From Ignelater luminosus (taxonomy: Eukaryota; Arthropoda; Insecta; Coleoptera; Elateridae): DNA of 64,000 nucleotides. Under the pieces are notes generated by a model. It searched no databases. It was not told the origin of the DNA and worked only from the letters and a program-made list of their open reading frames with translations. Below are positions 48,595-61,044 of this stretch, in pieces; the stretch's first letter is position 1; each line of letters opens with the position of its first letter. The position numbers and the translations under genes are program-made. Location: positions 1 to 64,000 of the forward strand of contig VTPC01002364.1 of the NCBI GenBank assembly GCA_011009095.1. Reading direction: 5' to 3'.

Positions 48595-51500
48595 CACTAC
48601 TCAGGCACATCAATGATTTCGTGATGTCTATGTTTGATAAAACAGGCCCTTTAATGAAATTCTGAAATATGTTTTCTATTTGATATTTGAATGCAATAAA
48701 CTGCATTTGTAGTGTGACACTAATCTTAAGAATAAGGTAAATAGTAAATGGAATATGAATAACACTAAAATGACGTTATAATAACAACACTATTACAAAA
48801 TATAAAATTAGCGTTCAGTGAAACCATCAAAATCGTAAAGTATTTTCTCAATAAATCTTCTAGATTAATACAGCAATTAGAACGGAATTTTTGTGTAAAT
48901 ATCGGAATAATAAAACGAAAAACACGGATTATATTCGATTTTGAAACGTAACAAACTCAACCGGATCACGGAAGAAGTTAGCGGCACGTATACAAAGTTT
49001 GTATATGCAGTGTAATGTTGTGTAATAAGATGTAGTTTTCTTGATGTAAATCCTTTTGATTTACGATCCTCGTAAAATAGCGTCACATTGATACAGTGTA
49101 TCACTGAGCGACGTTGGCGCTATCGCTGCCTTATTAAATGAAGTAGGAAGGTATATACCCTTTTTTTCAAGGACATTTAAACATGAATCGAAAATTGGCA
49201 TCTCACCATTTTTAAAGAAAGGAATTTTTATGCACGAGTTAACTCGCCCAACTAATCCGGATTCGTATTGGAAAGGTTTTCTTTTCGATTTGCTTCTCTA
49301 AAGAGGATTCCATTCTGAATGTTTGATATAGTTTTCAAGAAAAACACAGAGATGTTTCAATTTCTTCCATGAAAAAAGGCATTGCATTTGAATAAGTTGA
49401 TCGGACAGAAGTTACGACTGCTTTTTAATATGGAAGCATGAATAAAAATAGAATCCTATAATGTTCATGATTGTATAATGTAATTGAAATTTATTAATCT
49501 CGCTTCAAGTCGACTATAAACTATTAATAAGCGAGTAATAAATAGCATAAAATCGTGCCAAATAATTCAGGCTTGTTCAACATAATCCCGAAAAAGTTCT
49601 GCCGTCGGAGACCGGCACGAAAAATGTTCTTTCAGGCACCCTGGCAGCAAATGCACGAAAAATTATGTGTAGCCATAACTAAACCGAACTTTTGAAAAAG
49701 AAGCGAACTTGCGTGTCTTAAATTGGCGGAAATGAGATAGACACAAGTTGTAGTGTATATAGTATAGTATAAGCCGAAGAAAGGAGGAAAATAAAGTGAC
49801 AACTTGTACCAGGCAATCAAGCACGTAAAAATGAGAGCGTGAAACATAAAGCATTTACCACGTTATAAAAACTAGTCCACGATAACGAACTACCGAAGTT
49901 TAATTACTTTTTTTTCTGTTCTGTTATTGTTGGTTCGTTTACTCTGATGGTATGAAATATTTAGTTAGCGAAAATTAGAGTTATAACACAAAAGCAATTT
50001 CCATAATAACCCAGATTAGTTTTCGCGAGGGCACCGACGACGACAGCACGAAAATCGTAAAAATCATAACCGTTTCCCGTATCCGACGGATAGAACTGAT
50101 TACCTAGAAACAACCATTTAAAAAGAAAAACACTTCTTTATCCTAAGAAAGCTGCAATTTTAGAAACGCGAGATTTTATCACAAGAGGAAACGTTTCATG
50201 ATCGCAGATTGTACTAATAATAAAAATACGTTGACGTGCAGTTTCATGACATAGAACAGTTTAAAAATTCCGTTAATAAATACCACTTTAAAATTAAATA
50301 AGAACTGCATGCTGCTGCCTTTTCGTGAAGGCAATTATATCTTATCAGTTTTTAAATTGATATCTCAATTATTTCTAAACAGCAACTTTGTAAAATAAAA
50401 AAATTTTATTTGCAACGATTAAATTTTTAACTTGAAGTAAGTAAACTAAATTGCGCACCCTTTTACTCGTAGTTTAATTTATAAAAATAAAAGGAGTAAA
50501 CATCGTGGACTAATACGTCCGTTTATGTTCTATTCCTTCCCTCCCCTATTATAGTCCGATTAATTCCCGCCCCCGACTTGTCGCTATCTTTAATTCTTTT
50601 CCGTCTTTCCCTTTTGTAAGCTTAAGATCAATTTCTTTGGTAATTTACAGTTGTTATCTCTTCTAATTACTGATTCCAGCAAATTGATCGAATATTAAAA
50701 TACGCCTAAAGAATTAAACGCGTATGGAACGAATACATACAAATAGTCTGATAGTATATGTTAATTGAATTATTTAAACGCTGACACGTTTCGTTTTATT
50801 AAACAAAAACAGAAATCTAAATGCACAAAACTGGAACATCTAAATATTTACCTCCCACCGCTGAACAACTATGTAGTTGAGCAAAGTATTTACAAATAAG
50901 ACTTTATCTAAAAGAAATAGAAATCGAACATCCCTCAGGACCCTTCTACTAGACACACGTCAAAGTCCTTTTCAATTTCAAGCCAAAAACTGTATAATTT
51001 CACACGGGTTGAAACACGTTTTCAATGTCAGTCCCAACTCTTGAAATAAATCGTCTTAACCTTCTAAACAAAGAGAGTGACATCATTTCAACCCAAGTTA
51101 TGTGCGTTTGCCCACAGATTAGGGTCGACATTTTATTTAACATCTGAACCAGAGAAACGTAGTTTCAATTTTTTTACCTTGCCCGCTAGCTCTAAGTCGG
51201 TGGCTTCTGGACATGAGTTAGGAATGAATACATTTGAACTCTTTGTTAAAACCTTGGCAAAGTTGATTTATTTCAATAATTCCTCTAAAGCAGGAGCATA
51301 AAACTAGAAGATTTTTAAATCTTACTTGAGACAACTACGTTTGTGTGTCCTATGAAGTTGATTTAAAAAAAAACCACAACATGTATTGTCTATAAAGCCA
51401 GTAAATAACAGTATTATTTATTCCAATTGTTTTTTATTGAATCAAAGAAGCTTTAATCTTTATTAGTTAAGGAATCATCGTCTCCATATCTAAGAGTAGG

Positions 51501-53470
51501 TTAGCCTACACTGCTCGGTAGTTCTTACTAACTATAGCACAACAAGGAAATATCTGCAGGAAATAGTTCAGAAAATTAAAGTTCTGAACGATCTTGCATT
51601 GTTTTGATTAGGGGATAACTTCTGCTTCGACTCAAACGCATTTTGTAAGTTTAGAAGGAAGAAGGTTTTGACGTTAAATGACAAATGTTTGATTTGACTA
51701 TCAGGAGCGAAAGAATCCGCACAAATAATGAAAGAAATACAAGCAGCTATTAGATGTTTAGAAATATTAGGAAAGTGAGCAGAACTGTGGAAATGTCAAA
51801 CGATAAACTAATTTAGTTTGATGTATATAAAATCTCTCTTTGAAGAAACTCCCGAAAAGCAAATTAAACAATAGTGATAGAAACAGCGCGTTTAAAAAGA
51901 ATTGATTTTTTTGACAGAAGACTATTAGAACCTAACAAAAGGATAGAAAAGAATGAAAGAACCAGTAGAGCAATAACTAGTTGTACCAAAACCTGACAAA
52001 ACAAGTACCAGGGCTCATAAATCCCTTATGATTCTATTTCGGAAATTTAGGGTTTGTTTACCAAAGAACGACCCTCAATATATCACAGCAACAGACGGAA
52101 TGGCGTAAGTTCACTGCAAATAAGTACTCTTTCATGCAAACTCTATCAAGGATTGCCATCCAATGAAGATAATCTGTTTACTCCGGGTAATAAATCCGGA
52201 TGTATTTGCCTTTGAGTTTACTAATAGAGGAATGTAAAACGGATGCAAGAGGTTGTTGAACCCGAGGACCTCAAAGAGAGCTTTAAATGCCTAGAATGTA
52301 TAAGTCTGTTAGATGCAAAAAAAGTCACAAATAAGTCATTTTTGGTTAGTGACAAAATAAAGTTTCCAGTCAAACTAACCAATGGTAGACTTAGAAACTT
52401 TATAATGCGTTTGTGAAAGTTTTAGAGGCGTTTCCATGTAATTAGCAATGTACCGTTGCCGGCAATTTAAAACTACGACAATAATACTTGGCAATATTGC
52501 CAAAAAATTAGTTCATTAATGCTCATATTTGTGTATATATCATTTCTTATGTTTACTAATTTCAAATTTGGGTAAAAGTCCTACAAAAGCCAAGGATACA
52601 TTTCCAAAGTTCTCAGTTTGGGCAACATTCCCTAATCCTAATTTGAAGAGTCAGTTTTGTTTGCAGCTTTTTGGTTTCATGGTTTTATAAAGCCAGGTAT
52701 GTATGTAGCATCATACTAAAATGGGCATTGAACTGAAAGACATAATATATTCTACTACAGACTTAGGGTACAAGCAACAAATATTTTACGAATTGCTGAT
52801 ACTGACGTTATTATTAGGTGGCAAAGAAAATTTTTATATAGCAACCTGTAAGTCTGCTTTTCAGTTATCATCTTATAATTTCTTTCAAGCAATATTCCAT
52901 TGCCCGCCGCACATTGCTACATGTAAAATACACTCAAACAAAGCATAATGAAAATTACGATGAGTTTGATGACATCCATAACTTGACTTTCTTAATTTTT
53001 GAACTAGACGCACGCTTATATAACTAATCGAATATGCAGATTTTCTAATAGATGGTCCTTTTGATCCACTTCCGAAATATCACTTGAGTTACACTGGTGG
53101 ACTGCACATCAATGTCTTTCGGTAATAAATCCGATTTTACACCGAAAATAGAGATATAACCTTGACATACTGGGTAGTTTATATACTTCTCTTTTACCAA
53201 GCTTTGGTAATCATTTTCTAGTAGTCGCGCCGAGTTCCCCTAATGCTAAACGCTTGGGCCTGAAATTTTGGGAACGAAACACTAAAATTCGCCCATCAAA
53301 GGTATCTCACAACGATCTTGTGTTTTGGTACCGAGCGAGATGGGGGTCCAATGTGATTTCCTACTACAAGACAAGTCACAGGAGTTAGCAAAGACTATTT
53401 TAGGAAAAGCCCCTTTTTAGCCAAGTGAGTTCAAATTATAAGGAAAGGAATTCGAGTGCAAGTACACCAA
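48595..53470. other. Noncoding, no gene recognised
   Basis: I see no gene. GC-richer spots at about 49590-49640 and 50020-50100 (CACCGACGACGACAGCACG) stand out and may be conserved noncoding DNA. The stretch 51940-52420 has odd word use but no identifiable frame. Confidence 0.35.
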
Positions 53471-53573
53471 TGTACAGTCTGCGACATTAGTCATGAGACT
53501 CAGAATGGATGTAAACACATCACAAACTTGAGAGATCGAGTTTCCAGGCCACCGATCGATAATTCCGCAGATA

Positions 53574-54768
53574 GGGTAGGATCAAAAAGTAGTAGGACTG
53601 AATTAATTTAAATTTTTTTATTGAACTAATCGGTACAAATCCTTAGTAATCCTCGAAATAGCACTCTTGTGCTTCGACACAACGCATATAACGCGATTCC
53701 CACTGTGCGTACGCATTCTGGAACTCGCTTTCCGGGATCCCCTTCAGAGATGCCGTCACGGCCCCTTGGACGTCTTCTACGGAGCCGTATCGGTTTCCCT
53801 TGAGGTCCCGCTTGAGCCGAGGAAAGAGGAAGAACGTGGCAACCCTGTGTTTGGCCAGAAACTTCCTCACCAGCAGCGCGGTGTGGCACGGCGCGTTGTC
53901 GTGGTGAAGCTTCGAAGAATCGGCGATGTCTGGCCGCACGCGGAGGACGCGTTTGCGCAACCTGTCAAGCACGTCCACGTAAAAACGAACTCTCTGTGAA
54001 CCACACCAGGACGGTCAAAAAAGGAGATGAGCATGCATTTGACCCTTGACTTACTCATTCTGGCTTTCTTCGGACGCGAAGACTTGTTGGTGTGCCACTC
54101 GGCGCTCTGGCGTTTGGTTTCCGGGTCGTACTCAAAACACCACGTTTCGTCACCGGTAATCACATTGTCAAGGAAATTTGGGTTTTCTTGGACACAGTTC
54201 CAAATTTCCTGGGAAATTTGCACACGATTCACTTTTTGTTCATCACTCAGGACTCTTGGCACAAACTTGGCGCACACCTTTCGCATGGCCAAATCGTCGG
54301 TAATATTTTTTTGGACGCTACCGTACGAAATCCCTAAGTCATCAACAAGCAGACGAATGTTTGTGCGTCTGTCGAAGTTCAGAAGCGCCTTTACTTTAGC
54401 CACATTTTCATCAATCCTTGAAGTTGACGGGCGACCGGCGCGCTGATCGTCTTCAACGAGCTCCCGCCCCTCCCGGAACAGCTTATGCCAATCGAACACT
54501 CTTGAGCGGCTCATGGCAGCATCCCCGTAGGCGTCCTTAATTATTCCGAGGGTCTCCATCGCGGTTTTCCCGAGTTTGAAGCAGAATTTTTCTCCATCTT
54601 GGATCGCGACAACACAACGTGCTTACTCCCCGCTTGCCTACAGGCGACTGGAAAAAATATCGGTCTCTTCGAAAAGCTCCCCACTATCACGCCCAGGTGG
54701 TCCGAGCCCCCTCCACCGCTCCTTTCGCGCTACAGAAATTCAGTCCTACTACTGTTTGATCCTACCTG
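53574..54768 (-). mobile_element. mariner copy C, nested in the MITE
   Basis: The ends share GGTAGGATCAAAMAGTAGTAG with an inverted partner and abut TA on both sides (53572-53573 and 54769-54770). The element is markedly GC-richer than the surroundings. The transposase is on the minus strand and broken. It is a different DD34D mariner family from copies A and B. Confidence 0.88.
53643..54597 (-). pseudogene. mariner transposase (DD34D), broken, third Asp lost
   Basis: The ATG at 54597 (MEKN) is followed at once by a frame change from loss of part of the N-terminus. The true frame continues FCFKLGKTAMETLGIIKDA. Recognisable parts are SRSRVFDWHKLFREGRE (HTH), MRKVCAKFVPRVL, ITGDETWCFEYDPETKRQ (first Asp) and LHHDNAPCHTALLVRKFLAK (second Asp). 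A frameshift lies near 53975. A deletion near 53834 joins KHRVA directly to TFFLFPRLK, removing the YSPDLAPCD block and the third catalytic Asp. The product ends EAQECYFEDY. It cannot be active. Confidence 0.85.
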
Positions 54769-55518
54769 TAAATGCGTACGTATTATTAGCATGAAACCTG
54801 GTTCTCTCAAGTTTGTGTTGTGTTTAAATCCATTCTCGACTCTCATTACTAATGTCGCAGACTGTACATAGTTATTACCATGTCATTTACTGAAAGGGTG
54901 TTTATGTTTTCTTTGCACACAACAGATCTTAAGAAGTCTCAGTGTTGAGTTTTGATGCGCTAATGAAGCTTCATCAAACACAAAATAAACTAAATGCCGC
55001 CCAAGCTAACCGACAACTGTTACGGCTTTGTTGTATTATAGTTATGAATACAGATGGATGAGATAGCTTGTAGATAAGTGTTGGAGAAATGGGTTTGGGA
55101 ATTATTGGAACACTGGTTGGTGTGGTAAGCTTTTCTGAAGGGTAACAATTATTTTTGTAGGATGTCTTCTAGTGTTCCCAAAGATTGTAGAAGGCAATTT
55201 TATTTTGCTTTCGGATAATATTTGACCTCTTGTTGGATATATCCAGTTACGCATTTCCAGAATCACACCGTCACTGAAGAACATCCTCCTACAGCTGATT
55301 ATCTTTTTTTGTTGAACGCTTGCAGATCGAGTAGAGGGACGGAATTCTACAATGTGACTTCGAAGTCATCAGAAAAACATACAAATCTTGATATTTAAGT
55401 TTTTCTTTCCAGGAGTGATTTAAATGCTCTGTAAGGAGACTGTAACATAACAAGTTTGTCCATAGTGCTGGATAAGCAGTGCGGTAGCTAAAATCCGCTG
55501 TGTGTCTATGCACAGACC

Positions 55519-55763
55519 TGAAGAGGCCCATGAAAGGACGACGCTACGCTACGATTGAGGAGATAAAGACGGCATCGAAGGAGGAGCTGAACAAGATCAC
55601 AAAAAATGATTTTTTGAAGTGCTTCGAGGATTGGTAAAAACGTTGGCACAAGTGTATAATATCTGATGGGGATTACTTTGAAGGGGACAAAATAGATATT
55701 CATGAATAAATAAATAATTTTTGAAAAAACACAAAATTCGCGATACTTTTTGAACAGACCCAG
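55519..55763 (+). pseudogene. 3' stump of another mariner
   Basis: The frame reads LKRPMKGRRYATIEEIKT, then DFLKCFEDW, a stop, KRWHKCIISDGDYFEGDKI and a final TAA at about 55708. This is the C-terminus of a DD34D mariner transposase. The element end TTTTTGAACAGACCCAG at 55763 is followed by TA. Everything upstream of the C-terminal about 60 residues is missing, and no matching left inverted repeat was found nearby. It is not the same family as copies A, B or C. Confidence 0.75.
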
Positions 55764-55765
55764 TA

Positions 55766-58700
55766 TGTTTAGTTAGTTTTGCTTTCATGAATTGCTGTAT
55801 TTTTCTTCTATTTCTTGAACGAGCCTTTTATTGCTGAAGACCTGCTAGACCTTCTTGCATGAGCACCATGATTTTCTGAATTGCCAAATTATAAGCTGTG
55901 AACTACAACTAAAATCAAAAGTAAGCCTTCCTGTAGAAGTCTTTATGTTTTGAGCCACCAACATCATCGCTAGTTACGCTACAGAATAAGCGTCGATAAA
56001 ACTTAAGATCATTACATATAGTTTCAAATGTAATATATCTAATCTAAAGCATGAAATTTATATTTGTAAGTATCGCGTAATGAAATAATTTTCAAAAGAA
56101 TTTTCCAGAATAAATATTTGCTTTATCCTTCAGATCTCAAAAAAGTTCAGGATTAATCTTACTGAAAACTTTCGAATAATTTACTAATTATAGATTTTGC
56201 GGCTTTTCCCTCTTTTCAAGCAAAAAACTCATATAAAAAGCAGAATCAGAAATATCTTCAAGAAACTTGTTTCTCATTATTAATACAAAACAAAATTCTC
56301 TTCCGGAGCGTGGCAAGACTTCTTATTAATCACTTAGTAGGATGGTTTAATTAATTAATTCGCTTAGCTGCGGACTACACGAGTGTAATAATCTTGAAAT
56401 TAGTAAATTTCGGAATCGTTTTATCCCTTTTTCTTGTATTATTAGTTTCTTGAAGTTCGCTTTTCGTCGAATTAAAGCTTTTCTTTTTCGTGAATTGTAT
56501 TGCACCTGAGACTACCTGCACGTCTTTAGAATATAGAGTGCCTTAATTAATTCAATTTATTCTACGTTAGTTGTAGATAAAAAGGAATATTGCACTGGCG
56601 CATAAGAGGACTTTTTTAAATGCAGTGGAAACATTTTTTGGCCATTAAATTCTAATTTTTATGTATATGAAGTGAATTTTGAGGGAAAAATTTTAATATA
56701 AATTACTTTAGGGCATGTCTTCGTCTATAAATTTTACCTTATTTTTTTGTTACGACAATTTTTATGTAGAAAAGGGTTCTCGTTTTATGTGCCTATTGTA
56801 AGGCTGTTAACTTCAGGTTTATGGGACTACCGCTCGAATGCCCGCGTTGTGCAGTATAGTTATGTGTATATACAGTATGTTAAAATAACTTACAAATGTG
56901 GATAACCGTTTGCATATTTAAAGTAAAAAATCATTTTTATGCTTCTAGTGGTTTTTGACAAAATACTGCACAATTTACATCATTTTGGATCTAGATAACA
57001 TACTTTTTTAATCCTCGTTGTAATATTTTGCAAAACATGTCTGTTTTACGTGTTTATGTAAAATAGACATTATTAGATTAAAATTTAATGGTTAATACTT
57101 TAAAGGTAATTGGTTTAGAGTTTTCCGTTTCGACCCTATATTACGCAAGCTCGCCATTTGCTGAGGTTATATGGTCCCCCATCTAACATGCATTTATATT
57201 CAAGAACGCGGAGGCTAATTCGTTGGACACAGGGTCTGAATTTTCAGATCTACGCATCTCGGCTGCTATACCAAGCGTTAAACGCACTTATCCAGAGCGG
57301 TCCCCTTTAATTGGTTTAGATATTTAAATATTCATCAAGAACAACATTGCATTAGGGAAAATCTAAATATTACTAGCAATGACATTTGGTTACGTTTATT
57401 GTTCATTAAACCATTTCATCAAAAATAGATTTTTTATACAATAAACAATTGAAATTGATTTGAAGATAAATTAAACAAAACACAGAGCTGAGTGAATGAA
57501 TGTAAATCTGTAGCCAATACTAAGAATTTTCAACCATAATTTCGATTTAGGGTTTTCACGTTTTCTAAGCAACTCTTCTTAAAAGCTTTTTTCTTTTTTA
57601 ATAAAAAGGCCTACTTCCCTTACTCAAATTAATTATTATTAATTCATTTACTCTACACATTCATGGAATCATGACTCGAATTTATGAACTCCTAGGATTA
57701 CATACATCGGTGCTCTAGTAGGTTAAGGAAATCCGACGCGAAATTAGATGTTGATTCGATTCCTTTCCGAGCTGGAAAATAATTTTCATATTAATTTAGT
57801 AGTAGATAAGTAAAAGATACAGAGATCAAACCAACACATCTTTTCGTCGTGTACTGCCGTCTACACCCTCAAAACGCTTGGCCTGTTAGTGTTTTTTATA
57901 ACGACTTTGGTACTGACTAGCATTAGCCTTGACGATACCAGGACATTTTTTGTCAACGAACAGATAATAGAATTTTACTTAACATGGCCAAGATAAATAT
58001 TAAGAATCTGATGTAATTACTCATCTCAAAGTGCCTTTTCTCGATGATGTTCTAAGTTGGCAACATACGAGTAGATTCCAGACTAAAGTAGATTGCAAGG
58101 CGTCTTGCATCTGGTAGGCTTTGTCCAAAGAGTATTACAAGGATTAGAATAGGATAAGTATTCCCAGTAAAAAAGCATTATCAAATCTTTTCGCAGTTAT
58201 TGAGTCAAATTTGAATCCTTAAGCTTTGTTATAGCTCCGTGTATACAATGATAAAAGTCAAAATGGCTAGAATCAACTATAACTATATAAATTCATCAAT
58301 CTAAATAAACATGTACCTTCTTTCAATGTTAAAACGATAAACGACAGTTGGAAGATCATTCAGCCCAAACCCAAAAAAATCTTCCCTGAAACTGTACTGT
58401 TGAAGTATTACATTTAGCCATAATTTTGTGAATCTTGATATTTACCAACACTGTAGTTCTAAAGGTTATGTTACTACCAGCATGCGTTTATTTCCAATAA
58501 AACAAGCAAGTTTCATTATTATTAACTCATAGTTTAATTATTACGGAGGTAAATTATGCAGATGACGTTCTCATGTCATTAAAGTTCCTGGATTACTTTA
58601 ATTGCTCACTCTCCCGGCAGCTTTGCCTTTGTTTCTGACAATGTCTGCCTTTAAGAACTCAACCAAAGTTATGTAGGAATTTAAGACTATTTTGAAAGAC

Positions 58701-59025
58701 AGACTTTTCTTTGGAAGTCAAAGGAAGGAAAGCTGTTGTTTGACATTCCTCCATTTGAGTACCAGGCGCTTTAGGAGTTTGAAGAATTTTCTTCAACCAA
58801 AAATGAAAATATTAAGGAAAAGCGAAGACTAGCAAATGATAAAAGGTAAGCAAATTCGTGGAAATCACTGTTCCATTGTTTAGCTGTACCACTAAGGAAA
58901 ACCACGAACAATCTTAGTGAGAACAGTCGCTTTAGTGATTTGAACCCAAGCCTTCTGAATGCGAATTTGGAGTATTAATCGGTGAGTGACCCTGCGCAAA
59001 AATAATTTTTCCAATCCAATCCATT
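55766..59025. other. Noncoding, no gene recognised
   Basis: I see no gene. At about 57705-57770 a TCTAGTAGGTTAAGG segment followed by GATTCGATTCC resembles pol III boxes of a SINE head, but no tRNA fold is supported. Confidence 0.35.
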
Positions 59026-59027
59026 CA

Positions 59028-59155
59028 GTTAGCCTTTCTGGTCCAATCAAAAATTAATTATGTTTTCAGGAAACTTTTCTTTGTAGAAAAAGTGGTTCGA
59101 ACAGTATTGCTTATCATTAAAACGGTAAACGCGTTGCTTTTCATTACTCAACTCA
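59028..59155 (+). repeat. Direct repeat, left copy
   Basis: About 120 bp here align with 60232-60352 in the same orientation. Shared blocks include TTTTCAGGAAACTTTTCT against TTTTTAGGAAACTTCTAG, GAAAAAGTGGTT, ATTAAAACGGTAAA and TTTCATTACT. Divergence is roughly a quarter of sites. No TG/CA ends or primer site argue for an LTR. Confidence 0.5.
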
Positions 59156-60231
59156 GGTAGGAATGGACAAGTTTGAATTATTACCAAAAAGACATGGTGA
59201 AATCAAATGATTTGAGTTTAATGTGGGCCAAGCCTAATGCAGTGATTGTGGCCGTCGGCGTCGCATCATTCCACTGCCCATCTTACCGTTCTAGCAAACT
59301 CTTTTCGACAACAAAGAGACCAAGAATTTCAAATAAATCATTCTTTACAAATTATTAAGATCGGCAAGTACAAAAATAACTGTTAATCAAAAATCATATA
59401 TAAATAAAGTTTGAATCATGGAATCAAACGTTTAATAAACAGTATTGATAATAAGATAGTGCTACATACTACGTACATTAACCTACGCAATCAGCGGCAC
59501 ACTAATTATTCAAGAAAACCTTATTACTGTGACAGGACACTTCCACGGATTGCAAATTCTATACGGAAAATAATCGAAAACGCAGTGATCGTCTGTCTTT
59601 AATATAAAACCTCAGGTGTGCAATTCAGTGCTAAAGCAAGTGAAAATTCAATAAGCCGAGATTCTCAATTACTTACTCAAAGTGTTCTTCGCTAGAATCT
59701 CCAGCAATGTAGTCAATACAAAATCCAAACTACTTGACACAATACATTAACCAAAGGTGTCATTATTGACACGACGTCTTCTCTTGCCTTCTAAAATCCG
59801 ACAGTCACCTCTGCTAATCATCGACAGTACCGTCCTATGGATACTGTCAAGCCAAGAATTTTGGCACTCATGCGTCAAACTTTTTCCAGTGATCGTCTAT
59901 GTACATAGATACCTTGCCATTTCCTTCACCTCCATGGTGAGCTGGTCGGACGAACTCCCTAAATCTGATTCAGCCACGTAGCGGTTCTCCAGACTCAGTG
60001 GCGGCATTCTAGGCTGCTATCTCAGGATATTCATACCTACAAGACTTTTTCCCGACCCGTCATCGATTATCGTTTCAACATTTTTACCTTCTTATTATCA
60101 TTTGTCACTGTTCAACTGCGACAGAAGCAAAGCAGCATCTACATGAGGAAATTGCAAACGTGGCGGGAATCCCTTTTGTAATCATTTCTCCAATTGCATT
60201 TTACTGTATAAAATGTTTAGTGATCCTTTGT

Positions 60232-60352
60232 GATGCAACCAAGAATTATTTCAATTGTGTTTTTAGGAAACTTCTAGTTTTCGAGAAAAGTGGTTTCAGC
60301 TGTATTTCCTACTATTAAAACCATAAATCGTCTACCTTTCATTACTTTAACA
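60232..60352 (+). repeat. Direct repeat, right copy
   Basis: This is the partner of 59028-59155, about 1.2 kb downstream. The sequence between the two shows no recognised frame. It may be a segmental duplication or two copies of one dispersed repeat. Confidence 0.5.
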
Positions 60353-61044
60353 TGACTTTTCTCAGTTACTAAGATGTTTTATGCCTAAGGGCCAAATTCA
60401 ACCTCAGTACTGACATGGGTGAAGCTTGAAGCTTCTAATGCCATCGAACAATAAAATTATCTCAATGAAGACATAACAGCATTCCTAGCTTCTTGATGCT
60501 TTCCTATGCTAAATGAAATTGTTGATGGATACAATATCTTTACATGTCTGTTTTTCTGTACTTTTCTGGGCACTACTAATCAACTTCGCTCCTTATTGGT
60601 TTAATCTGCCAGGGTACGGATAGAGAAAACCAATCTGTACAATAGGGTGGATCGAGAAACGCACGAAAACTCTTTTTAACTTAATCGATTAGCCTGTATG
60701 CGGTAAAGTGGCCTTTTGATAACGTCAACAAGTTTAGCTTTCTGTGACGTCATCTTCTGTTGCCAGTTTGTATCTAGAATTTAAGTTAATCCCTTTTTAA
60801 ATGCAATACTAGTTATTGGGTAAATCTTGCAGCTCTTCCCTTGTTTCCTTTATGAAAACAGCCCAGAAGTTACCACGAGGAGATGGCTGCATTGAGTTTC
60901 ACCCTCCCCCATCAACAACCATCCCTCCCAACACCCCACCCTACCCATAAAGACCATTAACACCCATTTTGTTTTCCAACGTCTCAATATATTGCCTTTT
61001 TGTCTGGAATATTGGTAAAGTTGCCCTCGAGGCAATTCTATTTT

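Larger units (their letters stand above)
53475..54864. mobile_element. Short palindromic MITE split by a mariner
   Basis: A left arm at 53475-53544 starting CAGTCTGCGACATTAG has a clear inverted partner at 54793-54864, and both outer ends abut TA. Without the inserted mariner the element would be about 190 bp. The arms still agree at most positions over about 70 bp, so it is a foldback-like MITE of a TA-targeting family that served as the landing site. Confidence 0.7.

Noticed and set aside
57705-57770. Possible tRNA gene or SINE head with A- and B-box-like words
   Set aside because: No stem pairing for a cloverleaf and no tail or target duplication. Only the box-like words support it.
59028-60352. 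LTR pair of a short retroelement
   Set aside because: The direct repeats lack TG/CA ends, a target duplication and a primer-binding site, so I keep them only as direct repeats.
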